From: Candidatus Bathyarchaeota archaeon
Lineage (GTDB): Archaea > Thermoproteota > Bathyarchaeia > TCS64
Reading direction: 5' to 3'
Length of the DNA stretch: 64,000 nt
Assembly (NCBI GenBank): GCA_026014875.1
Contig: JAOZHO010000039.1
Location: forward strand, 1 to 64,000
This document shows, one piece after another, positions 32,547 to 41,771 of this stretch. The first letter of the stretch is position 1. The number at the start of each line of letters is the position of its first letter. The notes below the pieces were generated by a model. It did not search any database. It was not told where the DNA came from and saw nothing but the letters and a program-made list of their open reading frames with translations. Made by a program: the position numbers and the translations under genes.

Positions 32547-34202
32547 ATGAGGCATTTGAAAATGACAGAAACACAAGATCACGCGATGGCAGATCTGCTA
32601 CTCATCAACGGGAAGATAGTAACGGTAGACCCCGACTTCAGCATCCTCGAAGCCGTGGCAGTTAAAGACGGTAAGATCCTCGCCGTGGGCACAACCTCCG
32701 AGATGAAAAACTGGAAAGGATCCGGGACCGAAATGATCAACTTAGCGGGAAAAATGGTCCTCCCCGGACTGATTGACTCACACCTCCACATGGTGGGGAC
32801 TGGGATAGCCCTCTTCCAGATCAACTGCAGGACGCCGCCGATAAAATCGATATCAGACCTAGTCGACGCCGTTAGGAAGAAAGCCTCGGATGTGAAACCC
32901 GGAGAGTGGATCCTGGGGAGGGGATGGGACCAAGCCAAGCTGTCGGACCAAAGGGACCCGAATAGATGGGACCTCGACGAGGCGTCCCCCGAGAACCCTG
33001 TATGGTTGACCAGGACCTGCGGCCACATCTCAGTGGTGAACAGCAGAGCCCTGGGGATCGCCGGGGTCAGCAAGAATACCCCCCAGCCCATGGGGGGTCA
33101 CATCGTGAAAGACGAGAACGGCGAGCCCACGGGGCTGCTCCAAGAGGGGCCCGCTATGGATCTGGTACGGCAACACATCCCATCCCAAGACCTAGAGCGA
33201 ACAGCGGAAGCAATCAAGCGGGCCTCCAACGCATTCAGTGAGGCCGGGATAACGGGGGTCATCGAAGCCGGCATAGAGCCCCTGGACATGAGAGCCTACC
33301 AGAAGGTCGCCACTGGGGGGGAGCTCACAGTCAGGGTCAATATGATGCTCCGGGGCAGGGTGACGGGTGAATCAGCGGAGGAGAGCGTCATCAGGATAAT
33401 GGACTTCCCCATGACCACAGGATACGGCGACGACCTGCTGAGGTTCCTGGGGCTCAAGCTCCTGATAGACGGCGGCGTCGGGGGGCGCACAGCCCTCCTC
33501 AGGGAGCCCTATGAGGACGACCCCGACAACTACGGGATACTCACCATGCCCAAGGAAGACCTACAGAAACGGGTGGACGCCGGGAACCTCACGGGGATGA
33601 TGGTGGGGGTCCACTGCGCCGGAGGCAAAGCCATGGACATCGTCCTCAACGCATTCGAGGAAACCGACAAGCTCAAGCCCATCAAAGGGAGAAGATTCGC
33701 AATCATCCACGCCTACCAGCCCACAAAACAGAACTTCGAAACCTGCAGACGCCTGGGGATCACTGTCGCCTCCCAACCCAGCTTCCTCTACTACCTCGGA
33801 GAGAGCTACTACGAGAACATCGGCCACGAGAGATCCGAGTGGCTCAAGCCCCACAGGGCGTGGATCGACAACGGAATCATCGTAGCCTCTGGAACCGACT
33901 CCCCCGTAACGCCCTACCTCCCATTCCCGAGTCTCTGGACCTCCATCGCCCGGAGAACTGAGGTGAACAACGTCCAGATGGGCACCGAACAATGCATCAC
34001 CCGAGAGGAAGCCATCAGGCTCTACACCATCAACGGCGCCTACCACACATTCGAGGAAACCATCAAAGGTAGCATCGAGCAGGGCAAACTCGCAGACATG
34101 ATAGTCATAGACAGGGACATCCTCACCTGTCCCCTGGACGACATCAAGGAAACCAAGGTGCTCCGAACAATCCTCGGAGGAAAAAGCGTCTACGAGGCCT
34201 GA
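32547..34202 (+). CDS. YtcJ-like amidohydrolase (paralogue 1)
   Basis: 551 residues, amidohydrolase superfamily, YtcJ/NfdA type (relatives hydrolyse N-substituted formamides and other amides). Motifs: LLINGKIVTVDPDFSILEAVAVKDG, GLIDSHLHMVGTG (HxH metal ligands), GRGWDQAKL, PVWLTRTCGHISVVNSRAL, LIDGGVGGRTALL, VGVHCAGGKAMD, IIHAYQP and SGTDSPVTPYLPF (Asp ligand), ending GSIEQGKLADMIVIDRDIL. Start may be ATG 32547 or ATG 32586 (MADLLLINGK), the latter closer to family practice. Related to the gene at 35333 on the opposite strand. Confidence 0.87.
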   Translation: MRHLKMTETQDHAMADLLLINGKIVTVDPDFSILEAVAVKDGKILAVGTTSEMKNWKGSGTEMINLAGKMVLPGLIDSHLHMVGTGIALFQINCRTPPIKSISDLVDAVRKKASDVKPGEWILGRGWDQAKLSDQRDPNRWDLDEASPENPVWLTRTCGHISVVNSRALGIAGVSKNTPQPMGGHIVKDENGEPTGLLQEGPAMDLVRQHIPSQDLERTAEAIKRASNAFSEAGITGVIEAGIEPLDMRAYQKVATGGELTVRVNMMLRGRVTGESAEESVIRIMDFPMTTGYGDDLLRFLGLKLLIDGGVGGRTALLREPYEDDPDNYGILTMPKEDLQKRVDAGNLTGMMVGVHCAGGKAMDIVLNAFEETDKLKPIKGRRFAIIHAYQPTKQNFETCRRLGITVASQPSFLYYLGESYYENIGHERSEWLKPHRAWIDNGIIVASGTDSPVTPYLPFPSLWTSIARRTEVNNVQMGTEQCITREEAIRLYTINGAYHTFEETIKGSIEQGKLADMIVIDRDILTCPLDDIKETKVLRTILGGKSVYEA

Positions 34203-34212
34203 TCCCAGCCCG

Positions 34213-34683
34213 TCACCTATGATCGTCGGGCGTGTCATGGGTCCTGATGGGTGTGATCACCAGATGCCCGTCCCTCACGGCCCAGGTCCTCAAACCATCG
34301 TACTCGATCCCATTATCCTCCAGCAGGCGCAAGGCATCCTCCTCCTTACCCTCAGGAACATACAGGAAGAACTTTTTCACCCGCCTTCCAATCGCCGCAC
34401 TGTCCGAGAGAAGCCTCCATTTTTCAACCTGAGCCTCCGTGACGGTGTCCTCCCCCTCGACCTCACCGATCTCCTGGATATCCGTGTTCGCCCTCGTGAT
34501 CACAATACTTGGGTAAACAAACCCAGACGGTCCCGAGACTCCCCTGACCCTCCTCCCGGAGTCATTCGTGATAGTGACATAATCCTCTCCCCAGTTCGTC
34601 TGATCCACGAAAGGGAACCGTGTAGCTGCAATGATCCTGATAACCCGGTTCCTGATCTCCTCCCTCGACAACAAACAGGTCAC
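34213..34683 (-). CDS. Conserved-looking hypothetical protein
   Basis: 156 residues, unrecognised. Alpha/beta composition with a basic helical N-terminus (REEIRNRVIRIIAATRFPF), a beta-rich middle with VTITNDSGRRVRGV, and a C-terminal domain KKFFLYVPEGKEEDALRLLEDNGIEYDGLRTW. Its ATG overlaps the stop of the HD-domain gene by 4 bases (ATGA), so the two are translationally coupled and likely act together. It ends 10 bases from the convergent amidohydrolase. Confidence 0.7.
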   Translation of the reverse strand: MTCLLSREEIRNRVIRIIAATRFPFVDQTNWGEDYVTITNDSGRRVRGVSGPSGFVYPSIVITRANTDIQEIGEVEGEDTVTEAQVEKWRLLSDSAAIGRRVKKFFLYVPEGKEEDALRLLEDNGIEYDGLRTWAVRDGHLVITPIRTHDTPDDHR

Positions 34684-35228
34684 AACCCTATCTCGTCGCT
34701 AACCGACTGCATCGCCTCGATGCTCAACGTGAGGAACGTATTCAGGTCGAGCCCTATCTCCTCGCACCTCATGATATTCTCCCTGCTAACGCTACGCGCG
34801 AAAGACTTATCCTTCATCCTCCTCCTCAGGCTCTTCGGCTTCATGCCCTCAAGTCTGGTCGGCCTCACAAGAGCACCGGCAACGATCATCCCCGAGATAG
34901 CATCCGCAGCGAAGAGGCTGATCTCCATCCTGCTCTTAGCCTCCACTCCTGTCATCGGGTTATGAGACCTGATGGCGTTTAGACCCTCCTCGGGCAGGTA
35001 ATCCGCTACCATCGCCGCAGATAGGAGGCCGTGTCTGGGAAAGTCATCGCTAGTTCTCTCGTAGTCGACATCGTGGAGCATCCCCACAGCCTCCCAAAGG
35101 GCTGGTTCCTCACCGAAATGATTCGCCATCCCCTTCATGATCGCCGAGACCGCAATCATGTGATTCACGAGATTCCTATTCTTAACGTGCTTCCTCACGA
35201 GCCCCAGAGACTCCTCCCGAGAGATCAT
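34680..35228 (-). CDS. HD-domain phosphohydrolase
   Basis: 182 residues. HD metal site: NHMIAVSAIMKGMA (first His), AVGMLHDVDYE (His-Asp), HGLLSAAMVADYL and the distal Asp in LFAADAISGM. HDIG-type proteins hydrolyse nucleotides or phosphate monoesters; substrate unknown. The C-terminal part has a basic helix KPKSLRRRMKDKSFAR. Coupled to the following unknown gene by ATGA overlap. Confidence 0.85.
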   Translation of the reverse strand: MISREESLGLVRKHVKNRNLVNHMIAVSAIMKGMANHFGEEPALWEAVGMLHDVDYERTSDDFPRHGLLSAAMVADYLPEEGLNAIRSHNPMTGVEAKSRMEISLFAADAISGMIVAGALVRPTRLEGMKPKSLRRRMKDKSFARSVSRENIMRCEEIGLDLNTFLTLSIEAMQSVSDEIGL

Positions 35229-35332
35229 ACCTGAGAATTCGGAGCTATACCCGTTTAAGCCTTAGGGCTCCACAAATCCTTAAATGAAAAAACCAGAGTC
35301 CCTTTCAAAAAATCTTGAGAGGATCCAAGGTA

Positions 35333-37018
35333 TTAATCCTTAGAATAGAGAATTTCTCCATTCACCATCGTCGTACACACGAGAACGTCTTTTATCTCCT
35401 TTGAAGGAACCTCGACAAGGTCCTTTTCGAGCACCGTTATGTCGGCGAGTTTCCCCAGCTCGATGCTCCCCTTTATATCTTCCTCGAAAGCTGAATAGGC
35501 GGCGTCTAGGGTGAAACATTTCACAGCCTCTTCAACCGAGATCCGGCTATTCTTGATGTAGTGGTTGACTGCTGAGTGGATCCCGTAGAGGGGATGGAAG
35601 GGCATCCCATCGGAGCCGAAAGGGACTCTTATTCCCTCGTCGAGGAGTGCCCTGAACGGGTTGTTCTGCCTTAGGCGTCGCTTGCCTAAACGGGCCTCGT
35701 ATAGGCTGTCGGGTCCGCTCCATTCTCCGACGAAATTGGGCTGCATCGAGGCTACGATCCCCAGCCTGCTGATCCTTTCTATCTGATCCGTTGAGAGGAG
35801 CTCACAGTGTTCTATTCTGTGACGGTGATCTTTTCGAGGGGAGCTTCTTAGGGCCGCCTCGATGGCGTTGATCACGAGGTCGATGCCGTAGTCGCCGATA
35901 GCGTGGATTGCCAGTTGGGAGCCCTGATCGTGGATCATCCGGACCTGCTCGTTGAGTTCCTCCTCAGTCATCAGTGTGAGCCCCTTGGTGGACTGATCGT
36001 CCTCGTAGGGCTCGTAGAGGGCTGCAGTCCTCGCCCCCAAAGAGCCATCCATTAAGATCTTAGCTGGGCCCAGGCGCAACATCTCGTTTCCGAAGCCGGA
36101 TTGCAGGCCAACTACTCCAATAGACTCTGCGAGATCGCCTCGCCACATTAAGTTGACCCGTACCTTCAGTATCCCCTCTTCTAGAGCGGTCTGATAGACC
36201 ATGATGCCGAACTCGCCAAGCCCTGCGTCGTGGACCCCTGTGCATCCGAGGCTCAGAGCGTGTTCATTGGCCAGTTTAAGCCCCTCTAATGCTATTTCCG
36301 CTGTCTCCGGGGGGATGAAGGGGGTGATGAGTTGCTCTGCGTCCCTGAGCACTCCCGTTGGCTCCCCCTCCGGGCTCTTGTCGACCTGACCTCCCTGGGG
36401 ATTGGGCGTGTCTTTAGTGATGCCAGCGATTTCCATGGCCCTGGAGTTGAGGGTTATCATGTGTCCGCACACACGGGTCAACGCAACAGGATGATCCGGG
36501 GAGATGGGGTCCAAGTCCCATTTGTTGATGTAACGCCTGTCCTCCCATTTGCTGTCGTCCCATCCCCTCCCTTGAACCCATTCGCCCTTTTTCGTCTGAG
36601 ACAGCTTTTCCATGATCTCAGTTTGGGCTTCTTTGATGGATTTGGTCTGGCTGAGGTCGATTGTCTTCTTCATCCTCATTCCCATCTGGAGGAAATGAAG
36701 GTGGGCGTCAATGAGCCCGGGGATCACAGTCTTGCCGGTGATGTCGATGATCTCCGTGCCCTCGGGAATCTCAACTTGACCACGTTCACCTATGGCTACA
36801 ATCCGCTCGCCCTCAATAACTACAACGCTATCTCGGATTGGAGGGCGACCAGTTCCATCGAATAGAGTGCCACCCACAAACGCCTTCGATCTGTGTTCTG
36901 TAGACAATGCGCTCCCGCGAATCACCAAAAACGGGTGATTTAAACATTGCTGGCATTTGTGAGAAGGGTTGATCATTCTATGATTCTTGTTGGGTGACCC
37001 CAGCACGCATGCGGACAA
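35333..37018 (-). CDS. YtcJ-like amidohydrolase (paralogue 2)
   Basis: Same family and domain order as the gene at 32547: VVVIEGERIVAIGE, GLIDAHLHFLQMGM (HxH), GRGWDDSKW, PVALTRVCGHMITLNSRAM, LMDGSLGARTAALYEPY, LAIHAIGDYGIDL, RIEHCELLS and FGSDGMPFHPLYG. The frame begins at 37018, but the first 37 codons (with CQQC) do not fit the family. TTG 36907 (LSTEHRSKAFVGG) or ATG 36976 are more likely starts. The upstream small gene ends at 37020. Substrate unknown. Confidence 0.85.
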   Translation of the reverse strand: MSACVLGSPNKNHRMINPSHKCQQCLNHPFLVIRGSALSTEHRSKAFVGGTLFDGTGRPPIRDSVVVIEGERIVAIGERGQVEIPEGTEIIDITGKTVIPGLIDAHLHFLQMGMRMKKTIDLSQTKSIKEAQTEIMEKLSQTKKGEWVQGRGWDDSKWEDRRYINKWDLDPISPDHPVALTRVCGHMITLNSRAMEIAGITKDTPNPQGGQVDKSPEGEPTGVLRDAEQLITPFIPPETAEIALEGLKLANEHALSLGCTGVHDAGLGEFGIMVYQTALEEGILKVRVNLMWRGDLAESIGVVGLQSGFGNEMLRLGPAKILMDGSLGARTAALYEPYEDDQSTKGLTLMTEEELNEQVRMIHDQGSQLAIHAIGDYGIDLVINAIEAALRSSPRKDHRHRIEHCELLSTDQIERISRLGIVASMQPNFVGEWSGPDSLYEARLGKRRLRQNNPFRALLDEGIRVPFGSDGMPFHPLYGIHSAVNHYIKNSRISVEEAVKCFTLDAAYSAFEEDIKGSIELGKLADITVLEKDLVEVPSKEIKDVLVCTTMVNGEILYSKD

Positions 37019-37019
37019 A

Positions 37020-37313
37020 CTAGAGGTTGGATATCTCGCTGATCCTCGACCGGATCTCGAGAGCTCTGGATGCGAAGATCCTCCTGAACTCTTCCATCTC
37101 GCTATCGCTGATCTCCTGCCTTGCCCTAGTCTTGACGTCGACCAGAGCAGTGATCACGTTATTCCAGACCGCCCCGAACAATGCACTCTCGACGGAGCTA
37201 ATCACGCCCTGTTCCTTGTAAAGCTTTAAGATCTGATACTTCTTCCTCAGGCTCTCCTCGTCGATGTTGATATCGATGATCTTCTCGACGCTTCCTCTCA
37301 GGGCGGGCTCCAT
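37020..37313 (-). CDS. Hypothetical small helical protein
   Basis: 97 residues, unrecognised and predicted almost all helical: SVEKIIDINIDEESLRKKYQILKLY, SALFGAVWNNVITALVDV, EMEEFRRIFASRALEIRSRISEI. No membrane segment or cysteine motif. Located just upstream of the second YtcJ-like gene on the same strand. Good codon composition supports it as a real gene. Confidence 0.6.
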   Translation of the reverse strand: MEPALRGSVEKIIDINIDEESLRKKYQILKLYKEQGVISSVESALFGAVWNNVITALVDVKTRARQEISDSEMEEFRRIFASRALEIRSRISEISNL

Positions 37314-37419
37314 CTCGATCGCTCAACCTCATAGAAGCATTGCTTCGGTATTTGGGACTTTCTCTGCTATCGTATTTCTAGACTCGGTTTAACTCTGGTT
37401 GCTCCCATATAAAGGAGAA

Positions 37420-38256
37420 TCATTCTTCGACTCTGAGAATCACAATCGGGTAATGATCGACGAGCCTCAGCATCTCCCAGGTGACGTCGGTCAATCCGAC
37501 CCCGAAGCTCCTGGCCATGTCCCACACGGTCCTACCAGCTCCATGCCCTCTCACTCTGTGGGAGACATTCGCTAGCGTTAGCAAGAAATCAGGATTTCGG
37601 ACGGTCCCTGATTCAGCTAGGGGGGTGGATCTTGCGGTGAAGTTGAGTTTTCGACCTAGTAGGAAGGTCAGGAAACCCCCTATGTGGATGATCCCCCGGA
37701 TCGGGATTCTCCGGGGAGCTATGTGAAGGTTTCTTTTGGAGTATGTCGTGTCTCCGTCAACGATAATAGTTGATAGATGTTTTCCAATAGACTCTAAGGC
37801 ACTATGGATCGAGTCCGCGATGAGTTTTGGATCCTCAAGGGGGAGGCAGACGTAGGAGTAAGGTAGGTTGCTTGCGTCGATCCCTCCCTCCGAGTAGTGC
37901 CTCAGAGCCTGAAGTAGCCCGACATGCTCGAGTGCTACTTGTTTATGGGCGGCACCCTCGCTGTGTGGGTAGTTTCTCAATCTTTCTTTGGTGTGCTCCC
38001 TGAGTTTGGCGAGCTTCCCGAAGGGGCCTCCCCATAGGCGTCTCATCCAGAATGAAACTAGGAGTTTAGCGAGCCACCCCTGTTTTATTTGGGATTCGTC
38101 GATGAGGTTGCCCATGGCTGTGGAGATGGCTTTCTCGGATATGGTGACGATATCACCGTCATGGAGAACTACTTTGACCGCTTCGACAATCTCATGGACG
38201 TGATCTGTGCCCGGTGGCCAGTATCTGGTCTTGACCCTGATGGCTGTGATCTTCAA
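37420..38256 (-). CDS. CofE-like ligase (coenzyme F420 gamma-glutamyl ligase family)
   Basis: 278 residues. GDIVTISEKAISTAMGNLIDE corresponds to the start of CofE-type ligases (GDILVIASKVVS). Also visible: PYSYVCLPLEDP, IIVDGDTTYS and GTVRNPDFLL. True CofE adds glutamates to F420-0 and is about 250 residues; this one has an insertion after ISTAMG (KLLVSFWMRRLWGGPFGKLA). So it is a family member with possibly different acceptor. It lies 66 bases after the cooC pseudogene on the same strand, so it may belong to the ACDS unit. Confidence 0.65.
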   Translation of the reverse strand: MKITAIRVKTRYWPPGTDHVHEIVEAVKVVLHDGDIVTISEKAISTAMGNLIDESQIKQGWLAKLLVSFWMRRLWGGPFGKLAKLREHTKERLRNYPHSEGAAHKQVALEHVGLLQALRHYSEGGIDASNLPYSYVCLPLEDPKLIADSIHSALESIGKHLSTIIVDGDTTYSKRNLHIAPRRIPIRGIIHIGGFLTFLLGRKLNFTARSTPLAESGTVRNPDFLLTLANVSHRVRGHGAGRTVWDMARSFGVGLTDVTWEMLRLVDHYPIVILRVEE

Positions 38257-38322
38257 TGGGCGTCCTCGACGGGTTCTTTCCTCCCCTATCTCAGTTTAGA
38301 GGGTTAAAACGATTGAGATGGC

Positions 38323-39094
38323 TCAGAAGTTGTAGCGGGTCTTCAAGATTTCTTTGAGTTTGTACAAAGCTATGACCGCGGGTGAGCTATCATCATGGTC
38401 TATGGGGGCAATACCGAGCATGTCGGCCTCAATAACCTCTCTATCATAGGGAACGTAGGCTGCGACCTCGACGTCTAGTCCCATCATCTTCTCCTCAATG
38501 AAGAGACGCTCCCTCTCGGAGCGGATCTTGTTCCCGACAGCGAGAAACTCCTGGACCTCGATCTCCTTAGCGAGTTTGAGGACCCTCTTCACTGTCTCCA
38601 CGGACTTCATCCGGGGCTCGATGGCTCCGAGCATCGTTTCCATCCTCCTCGCTGTGCCCCGGCCAAGGTGCTCGAGACCCGCTTCCATGTCCAAGAACGT
38701 CACCTCGTAGTTCCTCATCAGCGTATCCAGGATCCTTGTGAGCATATTATTGACGAAGCAATAGCATCCCTCAGACTGACCCATCGCGAGGAGGTCGAAG
38801 CGGTCCTATTCGACGAGGGTCTGGAAGACATTGGCCTCAAGTACCTCCTTTTTGGAGAGGGTTGGCGATAGTGTGCCGGCCTCGATCTTGTCCTTTAGCT
38901 CCTTCGAGGACTGTCCTACAGTCCGTTGGAGCTCCACACCCAAGACTTCAGGGAGGTTGGTGGCGGGGGTCAGCGTCCACGACGAGGGAGATCTTCTCTG
39001 TGTTCTGGATCAGCCATTTAAGGAGTAAAGCAGTGATTGTGGTCTTGCCGGTGCCTCCTTTACCTGAGATCGAAAGGACTAGCTTCTCGGCCAT
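38323..39094 (-). pseudogene. cooC: CooC-type CODH nickel-insertion ATPase, disrupted
   Basis: Starts as a normal P-loop ATPase: MAEKLVLSISGKGGTGKTTI, then VVDADP. After DADP a run of five C (38965-38969, G on plus) shifts the frame; with four C it continues ATNLPEVLGVELQRTVGQSS. The restored frame then meets TAG at 38806-38808, just where the family has Tyr in ...VEYDRFDLL. The rest (MGQSEGCYCFVNNML, FLDMEAGLEHLGRG, VGNKIR, YVPYDREVIEADM) is intact to 38323. Two lesions in one gene. CooC loads nickel into carbon monoxide dehydrogenase. Total length 772 = 3n+1 confirms the indel. Assembly error or TAG read-through are alternatives. Confidence 0.85.
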
Positions 39095-39135
39095 CAGTGA
39101 ACCTCAGAAATCATCGAAGAAAAAGGTTGGGAAAA

Positions 39136-40548
39136 TCAGTCGGTTTTGGGGGGCCAGTTGTCCTCAACGAATTTGGCAGCACCCGAGGAGTCTAGGGGTC
39201 CAACAGATACGGTCCACCCAGAGGTCTCCTTGATCTCTCCGCTCAGACGGGCCGCCCTCCCGGGGATGATGAGGTGCCGGTGATTCACCAAATCCCCTAC
39301 CTCGAAGGTAACCAGTGCCTCGGCGACGGTGTCCGCGGTCATTTTTCTTCCAGCCACTGCGCTTTCCACCGAGAGCCCTTCGCTGTCCACGACCACCAGG
39401 TAGCAGTCCATTTTGGCTCCCTCGATGTCTGAGGCGACTGTGTAGTATGTCAGGGCGAAATTGGTGGTGAGGAGAACGGGTGAGCCTTCGTTTGGATTCC
39501 CATAGTTGAAGACCCCTGCCTCAACGGAGACGGGTTTCCGTGGGTCTGTGTAGAGGTTCTGCCTTAGGAATACGAGGGGTAGCAGCGACCATCCGCTCAC
39601 GCTGTGCACCACGAGGATGTCAGAGTACCTGGTGATGAGCGCAGAGGTAAGCATCGCCTCGTTCCACTCGTTGATCAGGGGGTCATCCGCCTCTTCGGTC
39701 CAGGCCACGATAGGCGCGCCTAACAGGGGAAAGCCCAGATATTCCTCCTCCTCGTTGATGGCATCCCAGCGGAGGATCGTGAAGTTGTCCAGTGTCTTGC
39801 CTATGCCTTCGTCCCACTGGGTTCCCGGGTCGAGGACGATATCTACAACCCCATACTCCGTGAGAGTCCTCGCTAGGCTCTTCAGGGCGTCGAGGTGAAA
39901 GGGAGCGGATGCAACGAGGGGGCAGTTGTACTTGAGGGCTAGATCCGCCATCTCCTTCCAGTTGTCCTTCGTGGCAGCATAGATGAGAGGTCTCTTATTC
40001 CCGACTGCGGATAATGCCTGTTCCATAACATCAGGGGTTAGGGCGCAGAGAAGAAGGGGCATCTCGGTTAGATCAGTTGCCTTCCGCGCGGCTGCTTCGA
40101 ACGTGGCTGGGTCGTTGGAGGTAGATCTTAGCGCGATCATGTCGAGAGAGAGCTGCATTCCGATGTACTCGTACTCGAACTCGTCGGCGATCTTGATTCG
40201 TGCCTCAAACTCCTCCTGAGGCATCTCGTCGCTCAGATCGATAGCGATGGAGGGAAGGTTGAAATAGGTGAACTCGTGGCGATATAGAACGTACTCCCCG
40301 CCCAATGTGACAGACTTGTCCCCCGTGCCCACCTCTACTGCTTTCACGGCGGGCTTTAGAAGCATCCAGAGCTTGTTGTAGGCCTCGGTATGCTTGGGTT
40401 CCATGAGTAGCGGACATTCCGGGAGTGTAGCTTCACGGTTGACCAGCTTCGCCGCGAAGGCCATGCAGTTGCTCTCCCCACACTCTTTGCAGTTGGTCAT
40501 GGGGAGCATCTTGTAGACCTCTATCGGGCTCAATTCCTTTGCCGGCAC
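39136..40548 (-). CDS. cdhE: ACDS gamma subunit, corrinoid iron-sulfur protein large subunit
   Basis: Carries the 4Fe-4S centre and cobamide-binding domain that passes the methyl group between methyl-tetrahydropterin and acetyl-CoA synthase. 470 residues from GTG 40548, preceded by GGAGG overlapping the cdhD stop region. N-terminal cluster: TNCKECGESNCMAFAAKL then ECP (C-x2-C-x4-C-x16-C). TIM barrel in the middle, corrinoid-binding C-terminal part from about residue 310. Full length and intact. A longer open frame to 40788 overlaps cdhD and is not used. Co-transcribed with cdhC and cdhD. Confidence 0.95.
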   Translation of the reverse strand: MPAKELSPIEVYKMLPMTNCKECGESNCMAFAAKLVNREATLPECPLLMEPKHTEAYNKLWMLLKPAVKAVEVGTGDKSVTLGGEYVLYRHEFTYFNLPSIAIDLSDEMPQEEFEARIKIADEFEYEYIGMQLSLDMIALRSTSNDPATFEAAARKATDLTEMPLLLCALTPDVMEQALSAVGNKRPLIYAATKDNWKEMADLALKYNCPLVASAPFHLDALKSLARTLTEYGVVDIVLDPGTQWDEGIGKTLDNFTILRWDAINEEEEYLGFPLLGAPIVAWTEEADDPLINEWNEAMLTSALITRYSDILVVHSVSGWSLLPLVFLRQNLYTDPRKPVSVEAGVFNYGNPNEGSPVLLTTNFALTYYTVASDIEGAKMDCYLVVVDSEGLSVESAVAGRKMTADTVAEALVTFEVGDLVNHRHLIIPGRAARLSGEIKETSGWTVSVGPLDSSGAAKFVEDNWPPKTD

Positions 40549-40559
40549 ACCTGCGCCTC

Positions 40560-41765
40560 CTACAGCTTGAGCGAGACCCAGTCCGGGGCCTCGCTCGGCG
40601 TTTTGCCGCTCATCAAGTTGTTGATCAGTGTCCTCACCGCCTGGACGGCGGCGGGGTGCATCATCATGAAGTAGTCCACGCCCGCCAGCAGCAGGGTCTG
40701 AGCTGTGATAGTTTCCCAGATAGGCCCCCTGAGCTCCCTGGGCGCCCACTCTGGCCCCATCTTCATCCAAGCCTCCCGGGCAGCCCAAGCGTTGGTGGAG
40801 CCCGAGGAGATGGGATGATTGAGCTCAGGGTCACCCTTAAGGGCTGCAAGTCTCGACCTCTCCATAACGGTGAACGCGTAGTCGAGCCCGTAGCCCAAGG
40901 CTGCAGTGGTAGTGTCCATGACTATGTCCTCCTTGGGGAGGAAGTCGTAGAGCTTCCGGTTAAGCTCCCGGGCCTTGTTGACGTCCATGGATGTGAATGC
41001 GATGACCGTGTGGCCATTCTCCTTGACGACCTTGGCGGTGGCCTCGATGTCCATGTCTAGGGTCACAGAGTTGAAGAGGATCCTCTCCCCCGCTGTGGCC
41101 TCGGCGATGACCTTGAAGACCTCTAAGTCCTTTTTAGGATCACCGCAACCTCCTACGGCTATAGGTACATCGACGGCCTCAAGCACGTCCTCCACCGTTT
41201 TAAGAGCTGATTTTGGGGATGCGTCATCGATGAACGAGTCGATTGTCAACATGTGAAGATTGATCATATCAGCGTCGAACTTCTCGACGCACAGTTTGGC
41301 CCACTCGGCCGGGTCATCCACGACTTCCCGGAAGTGCATCTTGACAGCCCTCGCCAAGGGTACCTTCCCCCAGTCGAAGACGTCCATCGCTATGATGGGC
41401 CTGTTCGGAGTCTTCGCTTGGAAATTGTAGAATGCGGGCGCGGTCTCGCCGCCGATGAAAAAGGATCTGCCCCTGGTTCCTCCGTCGGCTTTCGTGGCTC
41501 CGAGCTTAACCTCGACGACTTTCCCAAGATATTCCCCTGGGGGGATCCCGACTTGGGCCTCTAGGAGCTGGGTCGGTTTCACAGTCGGGACTATCTGCTG
41601 CGATGTGTTTACCACTGGGGCACTCATCACCATCCCGGGGGAGAGCCTGAGCTCCAGCTCATCGAAGCTGAGTTCGACGTCCTCGAACTCTATCTGCTGG
41701 AACTTCGCTAGAGCTTCTAGGAGGTCGAGGCTTATCGGGAGGCTCTCCTTCTTTTTATCAACCAT
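40560..41765 (-). CDS. cdhD: ACDS delta subunit, corrinoid iron-sulfur protein small subunit
   Basis: 401 residues. The TIM-barrel partner of CdhE in the corrinoid iron-sulfur protein. Visible: LRLSPGMVMSAP, GRSFFIGGETAPAFYNFQ, PIIAMDVFDWGKVPLAR, VPIAVGGCGDPKKDLEVF, IVMDTTTAALGYGLDYAFTVMER and LLAGVDYFMMMHPAAVQAV. Intact. It starts 6 bases after the cdhC stop and ends 11 bases before the cdhE start, so one operon. Cytosolic. Confidence 0.95.
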   Translation of the reverse strand: MVDKKKESLPISLDLLEALAKFQQIEFEDVELSFDELELRLSPGMVMSAPVVNTSQQIVPTVKPTQLLEAQVGIPPGEYLGKVVEVKLGATKADGGTRGRSFFIGGETAPAFYNFQAKTPNRPIIAMDVFDWGKVPLARAVKMHFREVVDDPAEWAKLCVEKFDADMINLHMLTIDSFIDDASPKSALKTVEDVLEAVDVPIAVGGCGDPKKDLEVFKVIAEATAGERILFNSVTLDMDIEATAKVVKENGHTVIAFTSMDVNKARELNRKLYDFLPKEDIVMDTTTAALGYGLDYAFTVMERSRLAALKGDPELNHPISSGSTNAWAAREAWMKMGPEWAPRELRGPIWETITAQTLLLAGVDYFMMMHPAAVQAVRTLINNLMSGKTPSEAPDWVSLKL

Positions 41766-41771
41766 TGTGGG

